The translations under genes and the position numbers were made by a program. The notes below the pieces were generated by a model, which saw only the letters and a list, made by a program, of their open reading frames with translations, was not told the DNA's origin and did not search any database. A stretch of 64,000 bases of DNA, taken from positions 8,193,032 through 8,257,031 of the forward strand of contig OY979724.1 in assembly GCA_963855995.1 (NCBI GenBank), written 5' to 3'. Every line of letters starts with the position of its first letter. Positions within the stretch are counted from its first letter, which is position 1. Origin of the DNA: Muricea muricata (Eukaryota; Cnidaria; Anthozoa; Malacalcyonacea; Plexauridae). This document shows positions 24,175 through 31,698 of this stretch, in pieces.

Positions 24175-27100
24175 TCAGTATAATCTTGTGGAAACAATAC
24201 CTAGATTTATTACCACAAATCTTTTGATCCGGAAGCTCGGATCTTCATCGGTGCTGATAAATTAGTCGCATTATTAGCACTGACGAAGGTCCGAAAAGCT
24301 TTGCAATCATTAATTTACGTGGTTTTTCCACAAAATTTTATATTATAGTCTCAGTTCATTCTACAAGTCAATCACAGACATTGCAGGATTATCAATAATA
24401 ATATCAGCTAATAGCGTGCTTTTTTTATAGATTATGATCATGACAAATGGCGTGCGAAATTCTTTTGATCGCACTACAAATCTTATTTTGGCTAGTACTA
24501 AAAAGCGATACAGCGATACAACGATACAGCGATACAGGAACCGGAACTGGAACCGAACTCGCGCATAATTTATGCAAATTATCGCACTTCATAACTGCAG
24601 GAGACATTAACGATAATATTTTTCAGGGGGAATCTTCTCGAGAGAATTCTGAGAAATATATGGGAATTCGTCAAACAAGAAAGAACGGCATTCGTGATGC
24701 ATTAAACTCCTTGCTTATATATTTATTGTCTTACCCAAATGTCTAACTAAATATTACGTCGAGCGTTCCACTTTAAATACATCCATTGCATCAAATCTTA
24801 TGTAAATTTTGTCATCAGGAATGAAATGATGATCTGTAGTATGTAACGATTAAGATCATCATTTCATTCCTGATGATGACTAAAGCATAGTCGAAACGTA
24901 GAAATAATCATGTTGTCAATTTTCGGAGTTTCCGTTGTATTGTATGTGAAATATACATGGTGAAATATGATCTGAAATCTGAATGCGGCTGTGTGGGTAG
25001 ATGTTTGTCACTAGAGTTTCACGGTTGTTGAACCGCTTTCACAAGAAGACATACGCAGAAGTTGTACGTACGAGGACACATGCACAATGGTGAACATGTG
25101 ACGCGGCGAGGCAACGTATACTTCCATTTTAAACTGGATTGTGTGAAAAGGAAGCAACCTTTATTTGAGTTTAGTTATTTGTTTCTTCCTGCCGACGTCG
25201 TACGATACTTTCTGCCAGTTCATCTTCAGTTTCTTGCCCTTCATGGACTGAGACCGTGAACATGGAAATTACGGGGACAACTTAAATTATATTCAATAGC
25301 CACGACAATACGAATTATATCTGACCATTAAGCTGTATGGTGTAGTTGCCAAATACCAAAAATGCAATACAGATTGTAATTTTGTTCCAAAATGAGAATA
25401 AATTTCGCCTTATATATAACTGCTGAATACACAAAAAAACTGCTGAATAAACAAAAAACTGTAATCAACTCTTGGCAACTGGAATGTCTATGTATAGCTG
25501 TGTGGTCAGTAGAATCGCGATGCTGCGTACAAGGTTCCTGGTTAGAATATATTAATATAATTCTCAAATAGAGCGTTTTAAATTTGAACACTTCATAATA
25601 AATGCCATCGCATTAATTATAAAAATTAAAGATCATACAAGTAGCGATTTTTACTGTGACGTTTCACTTTCTGACGTATGAACAAAGACGTGTTTACTGT
25701 ATTTGCTCAGCAAGAAGTATGCCGGATCTTAGATTTTCACAACATCACCAGCAAGAGGAAGCCGCACTTAAATTATAAGTGTGAACATCGGGGCTAAGGA
25801 AACCTGCGAGCATAGCCGTAAAACGTGTCCTGCGAACGTGTGTAAAACAGTAAATGAAACGTGTTGCAATAGACGAGATATATGCGCATGCCGCCTCACT
25901 CGGAGGCAAAAGTGATTTATTTAGCTTATAATATAAGGCTAGCAGAATAAATACTACACATCTGTGACAAACACCTACTCACACAGCTGCATTAAGATTT
26001 CAGATCATATTTCACCATGTATATTTCACATGATTATCCACTAGTAAAATACCGGCGCAAACATGTTGATATTCATTATTTCACGCGTTTTTAGACTTAT
26101 AATATGAGACATAAAACAGAGTAGCGCAATTCGAATGAATTGTGGGAGTCTATAGCTAGAAACAAGATTTACATAAGATTTGATGCAATGGATGTATTTA
26201 AAGTGGAACGCTCGACGTAATATTTAGTTAGACATTTGGTAGCCTGCTCGCAGCCTGAAATTTTGAGGGAAAATTACAACACATAATTGTAATTTTCCCT
26301 CAAAATTTCTGGCTGCGAGCTGGCTAGACATTTGGGTAAGACAATATATAAGCAGGGAGTTTAATGCATCACGAATGCCGTTCTTTCTTGTTTGACGAAT
26401 TCCCATATATTTCTCAGAATTCTCTCGAGAAGATCCCCCCTAAAAAATATGTCTCCTGCAGTTATGAAGTGCGATAATTTGCATAAATCATGCGCGGGTT
26501 CGGTTCCAGTTCCAGGTTCCGGTTCCTGTATCGCTTTTTAGTACCAGCCATCTTATTTTGTCAAACGTTTGTCACTTTTTTTTATTACAAAAAACAGATT
26601 CAGCTAAGGATCCACGGTAGACTTCATAGTGTGGTAGTCATGCCTTGTAGTTGTATCTATAACTGAGCAGACAACGGCAAAATGTTATCTATCTGGTGAA
26701 TAGCAGGGTTGCCAGATCACTGCATTTTTGAGGCCAAATCTTCAACAATGCTCTTTGTTTTTCTTTGTACTTGCCTTTTGTTTTCTTTGTTTACTTGACT
26801 ACACTAATGACGATTTGGCCTCAAAAATGCAAAAATCTAACTATTTCCACCAGTCAGCTCTCAAAAATCTGGCAACCCTGGTGAATAGTGATGTTTGTTT
26901 TCAATCAGCCTGTATTTGTAATAAGACCTCAGCCCTCATATTTCTGACATGCCTACCAGTCATGAAATAATTTTGTCAGGGACACGATATAAAAAGTTGC
27001 TTTACATGATCAAGTGGAAATTATCGCTAAATACATCACCCCCGCTTCACCGACCTTGGCCATCGAAGAGACATTGCATTCACAAATACAGCTAATTCAA

Positions 27101-30100
27101 TTAAGGTTGACAGTGACAATAGACAAATGTGCATTATGATCGATCGAGTGCCAAAAGAATGATGATTCTTTACATGCGAATGTAAAAGATATCATTATAT
27201 AAATACTATATTTATAATCCAGCAAGGCTGCTGATGTGTTGATCTTATTTAAAACTATATTATTACCATCATTTTTTATGCTCATGCATATTGCACATTT
27301 GCCATTTGACTATTGTTGATGTCAACCTTGTTTGAATTAGCTGTATATCGAAACGTTTTTGGAGAAAGGGGAAAACACCGCAGAAACAACACTGGTGAGT
27401 AGGGGAAGGTAGAGGACAGAATTTAGGACATTCAAAAGCAATGAGAGTTTATATGTGCACACGATTTTAATATTTTTCTTATTTTTAACCGTACGTTGCC
27501 CGATGAATTATTTCATGACTGTACCAAGCCCGAGATGCTGATGTAAATCCTACCCGTTTCCCAAGCATTCTTTCCCTCAGCTCTGTCGACGATCAGAAGA
27601 TAAATAGATTCTGCAGCAGCTCCGAAAATACACATAATGGTCATGCGGTCGTCGTCGATACCCAGAAAGTCTATAGGCCTACACAAGCACAACGTGGAGT
27701 AATGGATACACGCTTTACAGTTAGAATACAAAAAGTGTTCCACTTCGCTTCTGTACTCTGTTGTGATTTACTTACTGTACTTTGTTCTGTTTTTCAGTAG
27801 CGAGGAGCGATTTACCTGCAAATATCGCAACTATCGTTTTTGAAATGATATGTTTCAACAAAGTAAGTGTTTTTCGATGATAAATGGTGCGAAATATATA
27901 TTTTATTGCGTTTAATCGATATCTAATACGGAAAAATACAACAAACTACAGTAAATCGCAACAGACTATAGAAGGGGAAGCGGAACACTTTTTGTATTTT
28001 GACTGTAAATGAATGATATTTTCTCACGACCCTCTCAAGTGCGAAAAGCTGGTTAACCACCCAAGGAGATAGGCTCGCTAACTCTCTGTCATCTTTAAAA
28101 TACAATTATGTATACACAGTAACCAATTCAGTAAAATTTTTATAATCTGATTTTAAGACCGCGGTATCTATATTAAAAATATGGAAACTACATTTAAACA
28201 GAAATAACAGAAGTTAAATTCGCCGCATGAATGCAGATGAAGAAAATTTGACGTCAGTATTATTATTTATGTTATTTGATAAATCGTCCTGCCCTTATGC
28301 TGCCCTATACGAAAACCTACTTTTAAGAAAGTTGGTTTTTGGCTTAGGAGCTAATTTGAAACTGTTAGTTCTGAGGCAACTCTAAAGGTCTATCTATTAA
28401 AGCCTTAAATGACATAAAAATCGCCCGTTATTTTAAGATGTCTTCCATAGGTGTCCATGAGAGCTTGCAATGTATTAATGGAACAATAATTGTTGCCGAC
28501 CGCAAGGAGTAAGCACACTATTCTTGACGCTTTGGCTTCGTGCCAGTCTCTTTGGCCGAGCTATGTAAAGCAGAACTATCAGGCTTCGAGATCAGAACTA
28601 TCAATGAAAACTCGTCAATTTGATATTCTGACTATGTGGATCTAGTAACATGTAAACGCGGTCTCATTTGACAATGATGCCTAATGATAGACTACATGCT
28701 AAACGAATATGGGACATAAGCAAACTTGCAAAAAAACAAGTTGTACAATGTAATGCCTTAAAACCATATTTTCTCATGACGTCTTGACAAGTAAAGACTG
28801 AAGTATGATTTGACATTGAATAGCATCAACAATATCATGTACATGACCTTGTACAAATCTAATTCAAAGTGCACTTTGTAATATACAGTAATTACAGCAC
28901 TTTCAATTTTTTCCAACCAAAATAAGTTCATTCATACAATATGTAAAATAATGTTTATTGTTACAGTCAAGGCGCCGGTCGTTCGGCAGCACTTTTCTTG
29001 CGATACTTCTAGTATACGTCTAATGTACGTGCAATTTCTTCGTCTAAATATCAATTTTTTGATCTCCGCCATTTTGAACTTTAAATATGAAAATTGCCCG
29101 CCATTTTTCCGCATTTAGTTGTTCCCGATTTATTCTGCACTACAAGTAACCAAACAATCAACACGATAAAAAAACTTCATACTTCAAGCCGCTTTGCAAC
29201 CTTGCGAGCGAATTTCGAATTTGTTCGTTGTTTATACGCACCGTGTATCATGCGCATACTTAAAGTTAATGTATCATAAGAGAGTGATATGCTGTGAACT
29301 CACACAACAAGTCCAGGTCGAGCTCCACAAACATCTTTCTTGAAACTTCTCCTTTTTCGCAAAAATGACAATATGATAATTATGATGGCCTAAAAACACG
29401 AAGAACACACATGCTTATAGTAAATCGATCGAATTATACCTGGTTTGGAGGCTTACTTACAAAACAATAGAGATCATCTAAAATATTGCCCAGGTTTATG
29501 CAAAAATCGGTACCCATCTTATGCCCATTAAGTCTCCAGTTGAATTTCGTATTTACGAAAAACATGATATTATTGTTCATAAACTGCCCCAGGCTTAGAC
29601 ATGAAATTGCATCAATGTGACGTCAGTGATTAGGTTATCGGCATTTCATTAGAGACGTTTTTGTCAACACGGACGGCAGCCGGAAGTAAGTTGCGTCCTC
29701 ATAGATAGCGAATGATGGCGTCAGCTGTTCTTGTTTGAAATCATGAACGTGAAAGTTGACTGACTGCCGTTGTTGATTTCAAACAAGAACGGCTGACGCC
29801 ATCATTCGCCATCTATAACGACGCAACTTACTTCCGGCTGCCCTCCGTGTTGACAAAAACGTCGTCCCCCCAAACAATACAATTTATAGTTATTTTTGCC
29901 ATTTTTGAAAGCTCACTATTCATACAATATTCATCCAAATACTGTTGAACTATGTACATCTACTAATTTTGAGCTGCTCTTTCCAGTGGTGAGGTCCATT
30001 TGTAGGTTTTGTTACGTTTTAAACATTCGGTCCCAGTCCATTTCAGTTTCTGAAGTGGCTAATTTGTTGATTCGCAGTAAATACAATACATGCGTGACGA

Positions 30101-31690
30101 GGCAGGACTTGTACCCTAACATAGCTAATGAGTACATCTTTGTGTTTCACGGAGTCGATAAACCATGCACATTAACTGTGGTACACACAGTAGTAAGCAT
30201 CATAACTACCACCGTAGGTCATAGAAACAACAGACATATATTGTGTTTTGTATCTTTCCTCAGTAAAACAATTCTCTTTAAAAATTGCAGGTTTGCAGAT
30301 ATAATAGCTGCGTGAAGACTTTGATTTCCACAAAACTTTTGCTTCGATTTTCCTATTTGATACAACTCACATCTATATTGAAAATACTTTCGGAAACAAA
30401 CCGACAAGATCGGTTGAAAATGGACCGTTTTAAAAGTCATTTAAAATACTCGCAATTCGTGCTTTATCAAGTAAAGCTCTCCTGCTCGTGTTAAATATTA
30501 CATTTTGTCTCGTCCCAGCAGTATCCTGTGGCAAGAAATTTGCGTGTTAAAGAGCTCGTTACATCAATGCCCCTTTAAGCAACTAAATTTCTTTCGTTAA
30601 ATTTCATGTGTCAAATGTTTTTTTACCGTGTAAATTACGAATTTCCTAAAAATATATCGAAAATTCCAAATTTACACGGTGAAAAAAATTAGAACATGAA
30701 ATTTGTCAGAAAGGGGCTTAATTGTAAAGTTTATGGGAGATCTTCCTCGTGTTAAGTAAGGCAGGCCTTCTGGCTACTGTAGATTCCGTTTCAATCAAAT
30801 CGCTGGTTACTGTTAATCACCAAGAAAACTAGATACACGTAATTAAAACAGATATTAAAGTACACTCTCAACTTACGGCAGGTATCAAGACCACAGAACG
30901 AAGTTGAGTGGCGCTCTTCACACTATCACAAGCCTGAAGGCTAGAAAATAAATAAGAGCGCAACAATTTAAAAGTGATTGATAAAATTCAACAGTTGCAA
31001 TTTAAAAAGTAACTTAATTTAAATTACAGTTAATTACCTTATTAGCATGCACACACTGAGTTCGTGGTTTTATACATATTGCCTTAGAGCAACGATGTAA
31101 TTTATAATATATAGCTGTATCAAGTATAAGGTTGTCTTTCCAAAAGCGTAAATTGTAAAACAGAGCGCGCAAGAAATGATCGATTGTTGTTTATTTAGAC
31201 CCAATACCCAGGGAGTTACCTTTGTAACAAGCAAATCGTAAGTTTCTAATGTGTGTCTTGATGCTGTTTGAAAGGAATAATTCTGAGTTCAGAGGTGAAA
31301 ATAAGCAGCAACCATCATCCTTTGCGCGTTCAGTTCACAGTTTACGTTTTTGGAAGGACAACCTTTATTGAATTAACGGTATAGAATCGGAGAGGCAAAA
31401 CCATTAAAGTAGCTACCTCCTCCGCAGGCGTTTTACGGGTTACGGGCTGAAAAAGTTTGCGGCTGCAAATTACTCCCGCCCGCACCGACTGAGCCGCCCA
31501 CACGGAGGAGGCCAGCGGAGGAGGTAGTTAAAGTAGAAAAAATTCTTGCTTTTGCGAGCCCAAAGCTTCCTGTGAATTTCACGCAACTCGCGCGAAAATG
31601 TCTCGTGTTTCCACCATTTTATAAATAATTATACGAGACTCACCCGGTGACTGGTGTATTGTTGGGTCCTACGGTGGTGTAGAAGCTCAT
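8433..31690 (-). CDS. STRA6: STRA6-like retinol-uptake receptor gene, complete, 16 coding exons
   Basis: Spliced gene read on the minus strand. Coding exons are 31644-31690, 30877-30940, 29304-29389, 27554-27678, 23908-24028, 23463-23582, 23020-23085, 18486-18544, 18299-18360, 17110-17281, 16292-16367, 12869-13061, 12647-12792, 10457-10620, 9378-9467 and 8433-8620, about 592 aa, close to the roughly 670 aa of vertebrate STRA6. The predicted protein has many hydrophobic segments and follows the STRA6 order: N-glycosylation-rich N terminus, TM1 followed by basic residues and RPGL, PIDFLG, YYP in the next helix, YTPDK before a helix, HP-K-x(5)-NNR before the last helix block, and a C-terminal [10 protein letters not shown]-x-RNPQL motif. 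Family knowledge: STRA6 takes up retinol from RBP4 in vertebrates. Whether an invertebrate homologue binds an RBP is unknown. Reading phase is continuous at every join. The least certain joins are 23463/23085 and 12869/12792. It could equally be called a STRA6L/RBPR2-type homologue. Confidence 0.85.
9378..9467 (-). CDS. STRA6: STRA6-like exon 15
   Basis: Acceptor TTTTTAAAAG, donor G|GTACGT, 90 nt. Encodes [20 protein letters not shown] then VFCQILSDS, matching the STRA6 block Y-x(2)-FL-x(6)-HP-x(4)-FC. It joins exon 16 in phase (G+CT = Ala). Confidence 0.88.
9764..9899. mobile_element. hAT-like MITE with 8-bp target duplication
   Basis: Ends CAGTAGCAAAGCCAGCC and GGCTGGTTTCGCCACTG. Flanking 8-mers CCTTGTCA (9756-9763) and CCTTGTTA (9900-9907) differ at one base, the spacing expected for hAT. 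It lies in the intron between STRA6-like exons 14 and 15. A relative is at 34564-34716. Confidence 0.65.
10457..10620 (-). CDS. STRA6: STRA6-like exon 14 (last TM block)
   Basis: Acceptor TTGTTCTTTAG, donor G|GTACGG, 164 nt. Encodes [20 protein letters not shown] and onward to [19 protein letters not shown]. The L-P-x-G helix, R-x-D and D-x-G pattern is diagnostic for the STRA6 C-terminal membrane region. Confidence 0.9.
10836..12430. repeat. STRA6-like intron with dispersed repeats
   Basis: At 11480-11690 is a repeat related to 47025-47215 (AGGGCTTTATGAC, GACTTTC-AGGTATT, TTTATTTTTGAGGAGGT, AAGATTCTTCG). At 12030-12150 are short inverted CACTCG/CGAGTG motifs. No exon was recognised. Confidence 0.45.
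12431..12524. repeat. Palindromic MITE
   Basis: About 40-bp arms (ATATGGATTTTATGTTCTCG and complement) around a 13-base centre, 94 bp long, 120 bp from STRA6-like exon 13. Confidence 0.6.
12647..12792 (-). CDS. STRA6: STRA6-like exon 13 (TM, HPK..NNR motif)
   Basis: Encodes [20 protein letters not shown], a helix, then [14 protein letters not shown], with donor AG|GTACGC. The HP-x(6)-NNR motif matches STRA6. The acceptor CTCGAG at 12793 was chosen because it alone keeps phase 0 with exon 12. It makes an intron of only 76 bp and lacks a pyrimidine tract, so the 5' edge is uncertain. Confidence 0.68.
12869..13061 (-). CDS. STRA6: STRA6-like exon 12 (TM, AFIC motif)
   Basis: The acceptor chosen is TTGGCCCACAG at 13062, preceded by a long pyrimidine tract. 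It gives the phase needed by exon 11 and the expected loop length (NLQA, later [10 protein letters not shown]). The donor is AGG|GTGAGT. The frame stays open further upstream to another acceptor at 13157, but that would enter in the wrong phase. Confidence 0.78.
13062..16291. other. Large STRA6-like intron
   Basis: 3.2 kb. Contains the hairpin at 14834-14897 and repeated CCAGTCC/GGACTGG words to about 15000. A pyrimidine-rich run (TTCTTCTTTTTTCTTC) lies at 15155-15195. No exon keeping phase was needed or convincing here. Confidence 0.4.
14834..14897. repeat. 23-bp-arm hairpin and GGACTGG cluster
   Basis: GGACTGGGCTAGATTTCAAG at 14834 pairs with CTTGAAATCTAGTCCAGTCC at 14878-14897 around a spacer of about 18 bases. 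Further GGACTGG/CCAGTCC inversions follow to 14995. Confidence 0.65.
16292..16367 (-). CDS. STRA6: STRA6-like exon 11 (TM)
   Basis: Acceptor TTTTATGTAG, donor CACAA|GTATGT, 76 nt. Encodes [20 protein letters not shown] then LDNH, collinear with the STRA6 helix that ends L-x-R-x-L-x-x-H. Confidence 0.83.
16422..16771. mobile_element. 350-bp MITE, copy A, 6-bp target duplication
   Basis: Ends CCATAGATATCTCATATACA and complement. It is flanked by ATATTG on both sides (16416-16421, 16772-16777). Closely similar along its length to copy B at 48690-49038. Intronic, 55 bp upstream (5') of STRA6-like exon 11. Confidence 0.8.
17003..17057. mobile_element. 55-bp palindromic MITE with perfect 9-bp target duplication
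   Basis: TAGCCTGCTCGCAGCCCGAA and near-complement fold around a short centre. ACGCGGTAT occurs at 16994-17002 and 17058-17066. The 9-bp duplication suggests a Mutator-type origin. A relative is at 26240-26326. Confidence 0.75.
17110..17281 (-). CDS. STRA6: STRA6-like exon 10
   Basis: Acceptor TTTTCTTTCAG, donor T|GTTAGT, 172 nt. Encodes [17 protein letters not shown], a polar stretch with [10 protein letters not shown], and ends LLWLCRGIL. It joins in phase to exon 11 (T+TC = Phe). A 55-bp MITE with a 9-bp duplication sits 52 bp past the donor. Confidence 0.8.
18299..18360 (-). CDS. STRA6: STRA6-like exon 9 (TM5)
   Basis: Acceptor CTTTTTGCTAG, donor AAT|GTAAGT, 62 nt, phase 1 to 0. Encodes [10 protein letters not shown] followed by [10 protein letters not shown], a hydrophobic helix collinear with the STRA6 helix after YTP. 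Confidence 0.82.
18486..18544 (-). CDS. STRA6: STRA6-like exon 8
   Basis: Acceptor CATTTGCAG, donor A|GTAAGC, 59 nt. Encodes [19 protein letters not shown]. The R-x(3)-CL-x(3)-YTP pattern matches the STRA6 segment just before the next helix. Confidence 0.8.
18545..21700. other. STRA6-like intron, no gene seen
   Basis: AT-rich. Only small repeats were noticed, e.g. 20280-20345, related to 34000-34090. No coding exon with matching phase was found. Confidence 0.35.
21720..23010 (+). pseudogene. Penelope-like retroelement reverse transcriptase, broken
   Basis: Plus-strand fragments read in several frames with frameshifts and stops: [20 protein letters not shown] with YRLINPAK, then [11 protein letters not shown], then the catalytic-site-like [31 protein letters not shown] and [15 protein letters not shown]. 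The order and the YRDDG box fit Penelope-like elements. The cysteine/GIY-YIG end expected next is missing. It lies in a STRA6-like intron on the opposite strand, ending beside exon 7. Confidence 0.7.
23020..23085 (-). CDS. STRA6: STRA6-like exon 7 (intracellular loop)
   Basis: Acceptor GTTTCATCCAG, donor TT|GTGGTT, 66 nt. Encodes [20 protein letters not shown], resembling the STRA6 loop with S-x-x-Y-x-RN-L. The exon lies between a (CACG)n tract and the end of a Penelope-like remnant. Splice sites are weak and the neighbouring joins are inferred from phase. Confidence 0.55.
23191..23289. repeat. (CACG)n microsatellite
   Basis: About 98 bp of nearly perfect CACG tetranucleotide repeat, just 5' (on the gene strand) of STRA6-like exon 7. 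Confidence 0.9.
23463..23582 (-). CDS. STRA6: STRA6-like exon 6 (TM4)
   Basis: Acceptor TTTCCTCCAG. Encodes [10 protein letters not shown], then a long helix ending [10 protein letters not shown]. The donor used is TT|GTTAAA at 23462, which keeps phase with exon 7. A donor with better sequence, GTAAAT at 23472, would end the exon at 23473 in phase 1 and break that join. An internal GTAAGT at 23549 would delete the helix. The 3' boundary is therefore uncertain. Confidence 0.62.
23700..23880. repeat. Dispersed repeat shared with 50930-51110
   Basis: Both copies carry TTTTTATAACCAGCCACCT, ATTGCCAGAT, a T-rich centre and TTTTGATACAC in the same order. Ends with AGGTGGCT complement, like the repeats at 50498 and 54204. 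Confidence 0.5.
23908..24028 (-). CDS. STRA6: STRA6-like exon 5 (TM3, YYP motif)
   Basis: Acceptor TCGTTTAG, donor CA|GTGAGT, 121 nt, phase 1 to 2. Encodes [20 protein letters not shown] and onward. The YYP in the helix and the later SYHT match the STRA6 region after TM2. A dispersed repeat (23700-23880) begins just downstream of the donor. Confidence 0.87.
24078..24171. repeat. (TA)n microsatellite
   Basis: About 94 bp of perfect TA dinucleotide repeat. Confidence 0.95.
24225..24345 (+). repeat. Penelope-terminus-like repeat
   Basis: Contains TTATTAGCACTGACGAAGGTCC-GAAAAGCTTTGC followed by AATTTACGTGG. The same arrangement occurs on the minus strand at 57065-57185. Confidence 0.45.
25062..25259 (+). 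CDS. Short unknown reading frame inside the 2.07-kb element
   Basis: A 65-codon frame in the spacer between the inverted arms, with [20 protein letters not shown] and later [17 protein letters not shown]. The CxxKxxPLF-like spacing and helix-rich composition look protein-like and may be a transposon-borne domain. I do not recognise a family and it may be non-coding. Confidence 0.25.
   Translation: MYVRGHMHNGEHVTRRGNVYFHFKLDCVKRKQPLFEFSYLFLPADVVRYFLPVHLQFLALHGLRP
26240..26326. mobile_element. 87-bp palindromic MITE with perfect 9-bp target duplication
   Basis: TAGCCTGCTCGCAGCCTGAA and near-complement, arms of about 38 bp. GACATTTGG flanks it at 26231-26239 and 26327-26335. The uninterrupted target is visible in the opposite arm near 24745, confirming an insertion. 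Confidence 0.85.
27087..27345. mobile_element. 259-bp MITE
   Basis: Inverted ends TACAGCTAATTCAA-TTAAGGTTGACA and complement (27325-27345). The start CAGC next to TA at both ends suggests a TA-targeting family. It lies just downstream (3') of STRA6-like exon 4 on the gene strand. Confidence 0.6.
27554..27678 (-). CDS. STRA6: STRA6-like exon 4 (TM2)
   Basis: Acceptor TTGTGTAG, donor G|GTAGGA, 125 nt. Encodes [12 protein letters not shown], then a hydrophobic helix ending SIYLLIVD. The P-x-DFL-x-x-D motif before TM2 is characteristic of STRA6. Confidence 0.87.
27679..29303. other. STRA6-like intron 3, no gene seen
   Basis: AT-rich with no clear repeat structure. A GC-richer patch at 28970-29105 (CGGTCGTTCGG, CGCCATTTTG) was noted without support as a promoter or exon. 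Confidence 0.3.
29304..29389 (-). CDS. STRA6: STRA6-like exon 3 (TM1 and basic stop-transfer)
   Basis: Acceptor GTTTTTAG, donor GT|GTGAGT, 86 nt. Encodes a five-isoleucine helix, then [20 protein letters not shown]. This matches the STRA6 pattern of TM1, a polybasic run, D-C and R-P-G-L. Phase 2 joins to exon 4. Confidence 0.85.
29655..29862. mobile_element. 208-bp MITE with about 85-bp inverted arms
   Basis: ACGTTTTTGTCAACACGGAC at 29655 pairs with the complement ending at 29862, continuing through GGCAGCCGGAAGTAAGTTGC and GATGGCGTCAGC. A fragment with CCGTTCTTGTTTGAAATCA recurs near 60315. Confidence 0.7.
30877..30940 (-). CDS. STRA6: STRA6-like exon 2 (before TM1)
   Basis: Acceptor TTTTCTAG, donor GCC|GTAAGT, 64 nt, entering in phase with exon 1 (GG+C = Gly). 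Encodes [21 protein letters not shown], whose end starts the first hydrophobic helix. Only this frame is open. Confidence 0.75.
31115..31380. mobile_element. About 265-bp TIR element
   Basis: Inverted ends around AAGGTTGTC-TTCCAAAA-GCGTAAA and its complement, inner CGCGCAAG...TGATGGTTGCT. Related to the fragment at 3430-3560. Intronic, between STRA6-like exons 1 and 2. Confidence 0.6.
31412..31527. mobile_element. 116-bp GC-rich MITE with perfect 9-bp target duplication
   Basis: Ends CTACCTCCTCCGC and GCGGAGGAGGTAG. TTAAAGTAG flanks both sides (31403-31411, 31528-31536). It stands out by GC content from the surrounding AT-rich intron. Confidence 0.75.
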
Positions 31691-31698
31691 TGTTGAAA
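31644..31698 (-). CDS. STRA6: STRA6-like exon 1 (start codon)
   Basis: A TTTTCCAG acceptor at 31699 is followed by eight untranslated bases and ATG at 31690-31688. It encodes [15 protein letters not shown] and ends GG|GTGAGT (phase 2). The short extracellular N terminus has an N-N-T glycosylation sequon, like the S/T-rich N terminus of vertebrate STRA6. The acceptor implies at least one upstream untranslated exon, which I could not place. Confidence 0.72.

Larger units (their letters stand above)
24486..26556. mobile_element. 2.07-kb element with long inverted arms
   Basis: Outer arms 24486-24815 and 26165-26556 are inverted copies (e.g. ACATCCATTGCATCAAATCT and complement, CGATACAGGAACCGGAACTG and complement). 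A second inner pair is at 24948-25011 and 25967-26032 (TGAAATATGATCTGAAATCT and complement). The right arm is interrupted by the MITE at 26240-26326, and the left side carries a Penelope-terminus-like module at 24840-24935. It lies in STRA6-like intron 4. Confidence 0.7.
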
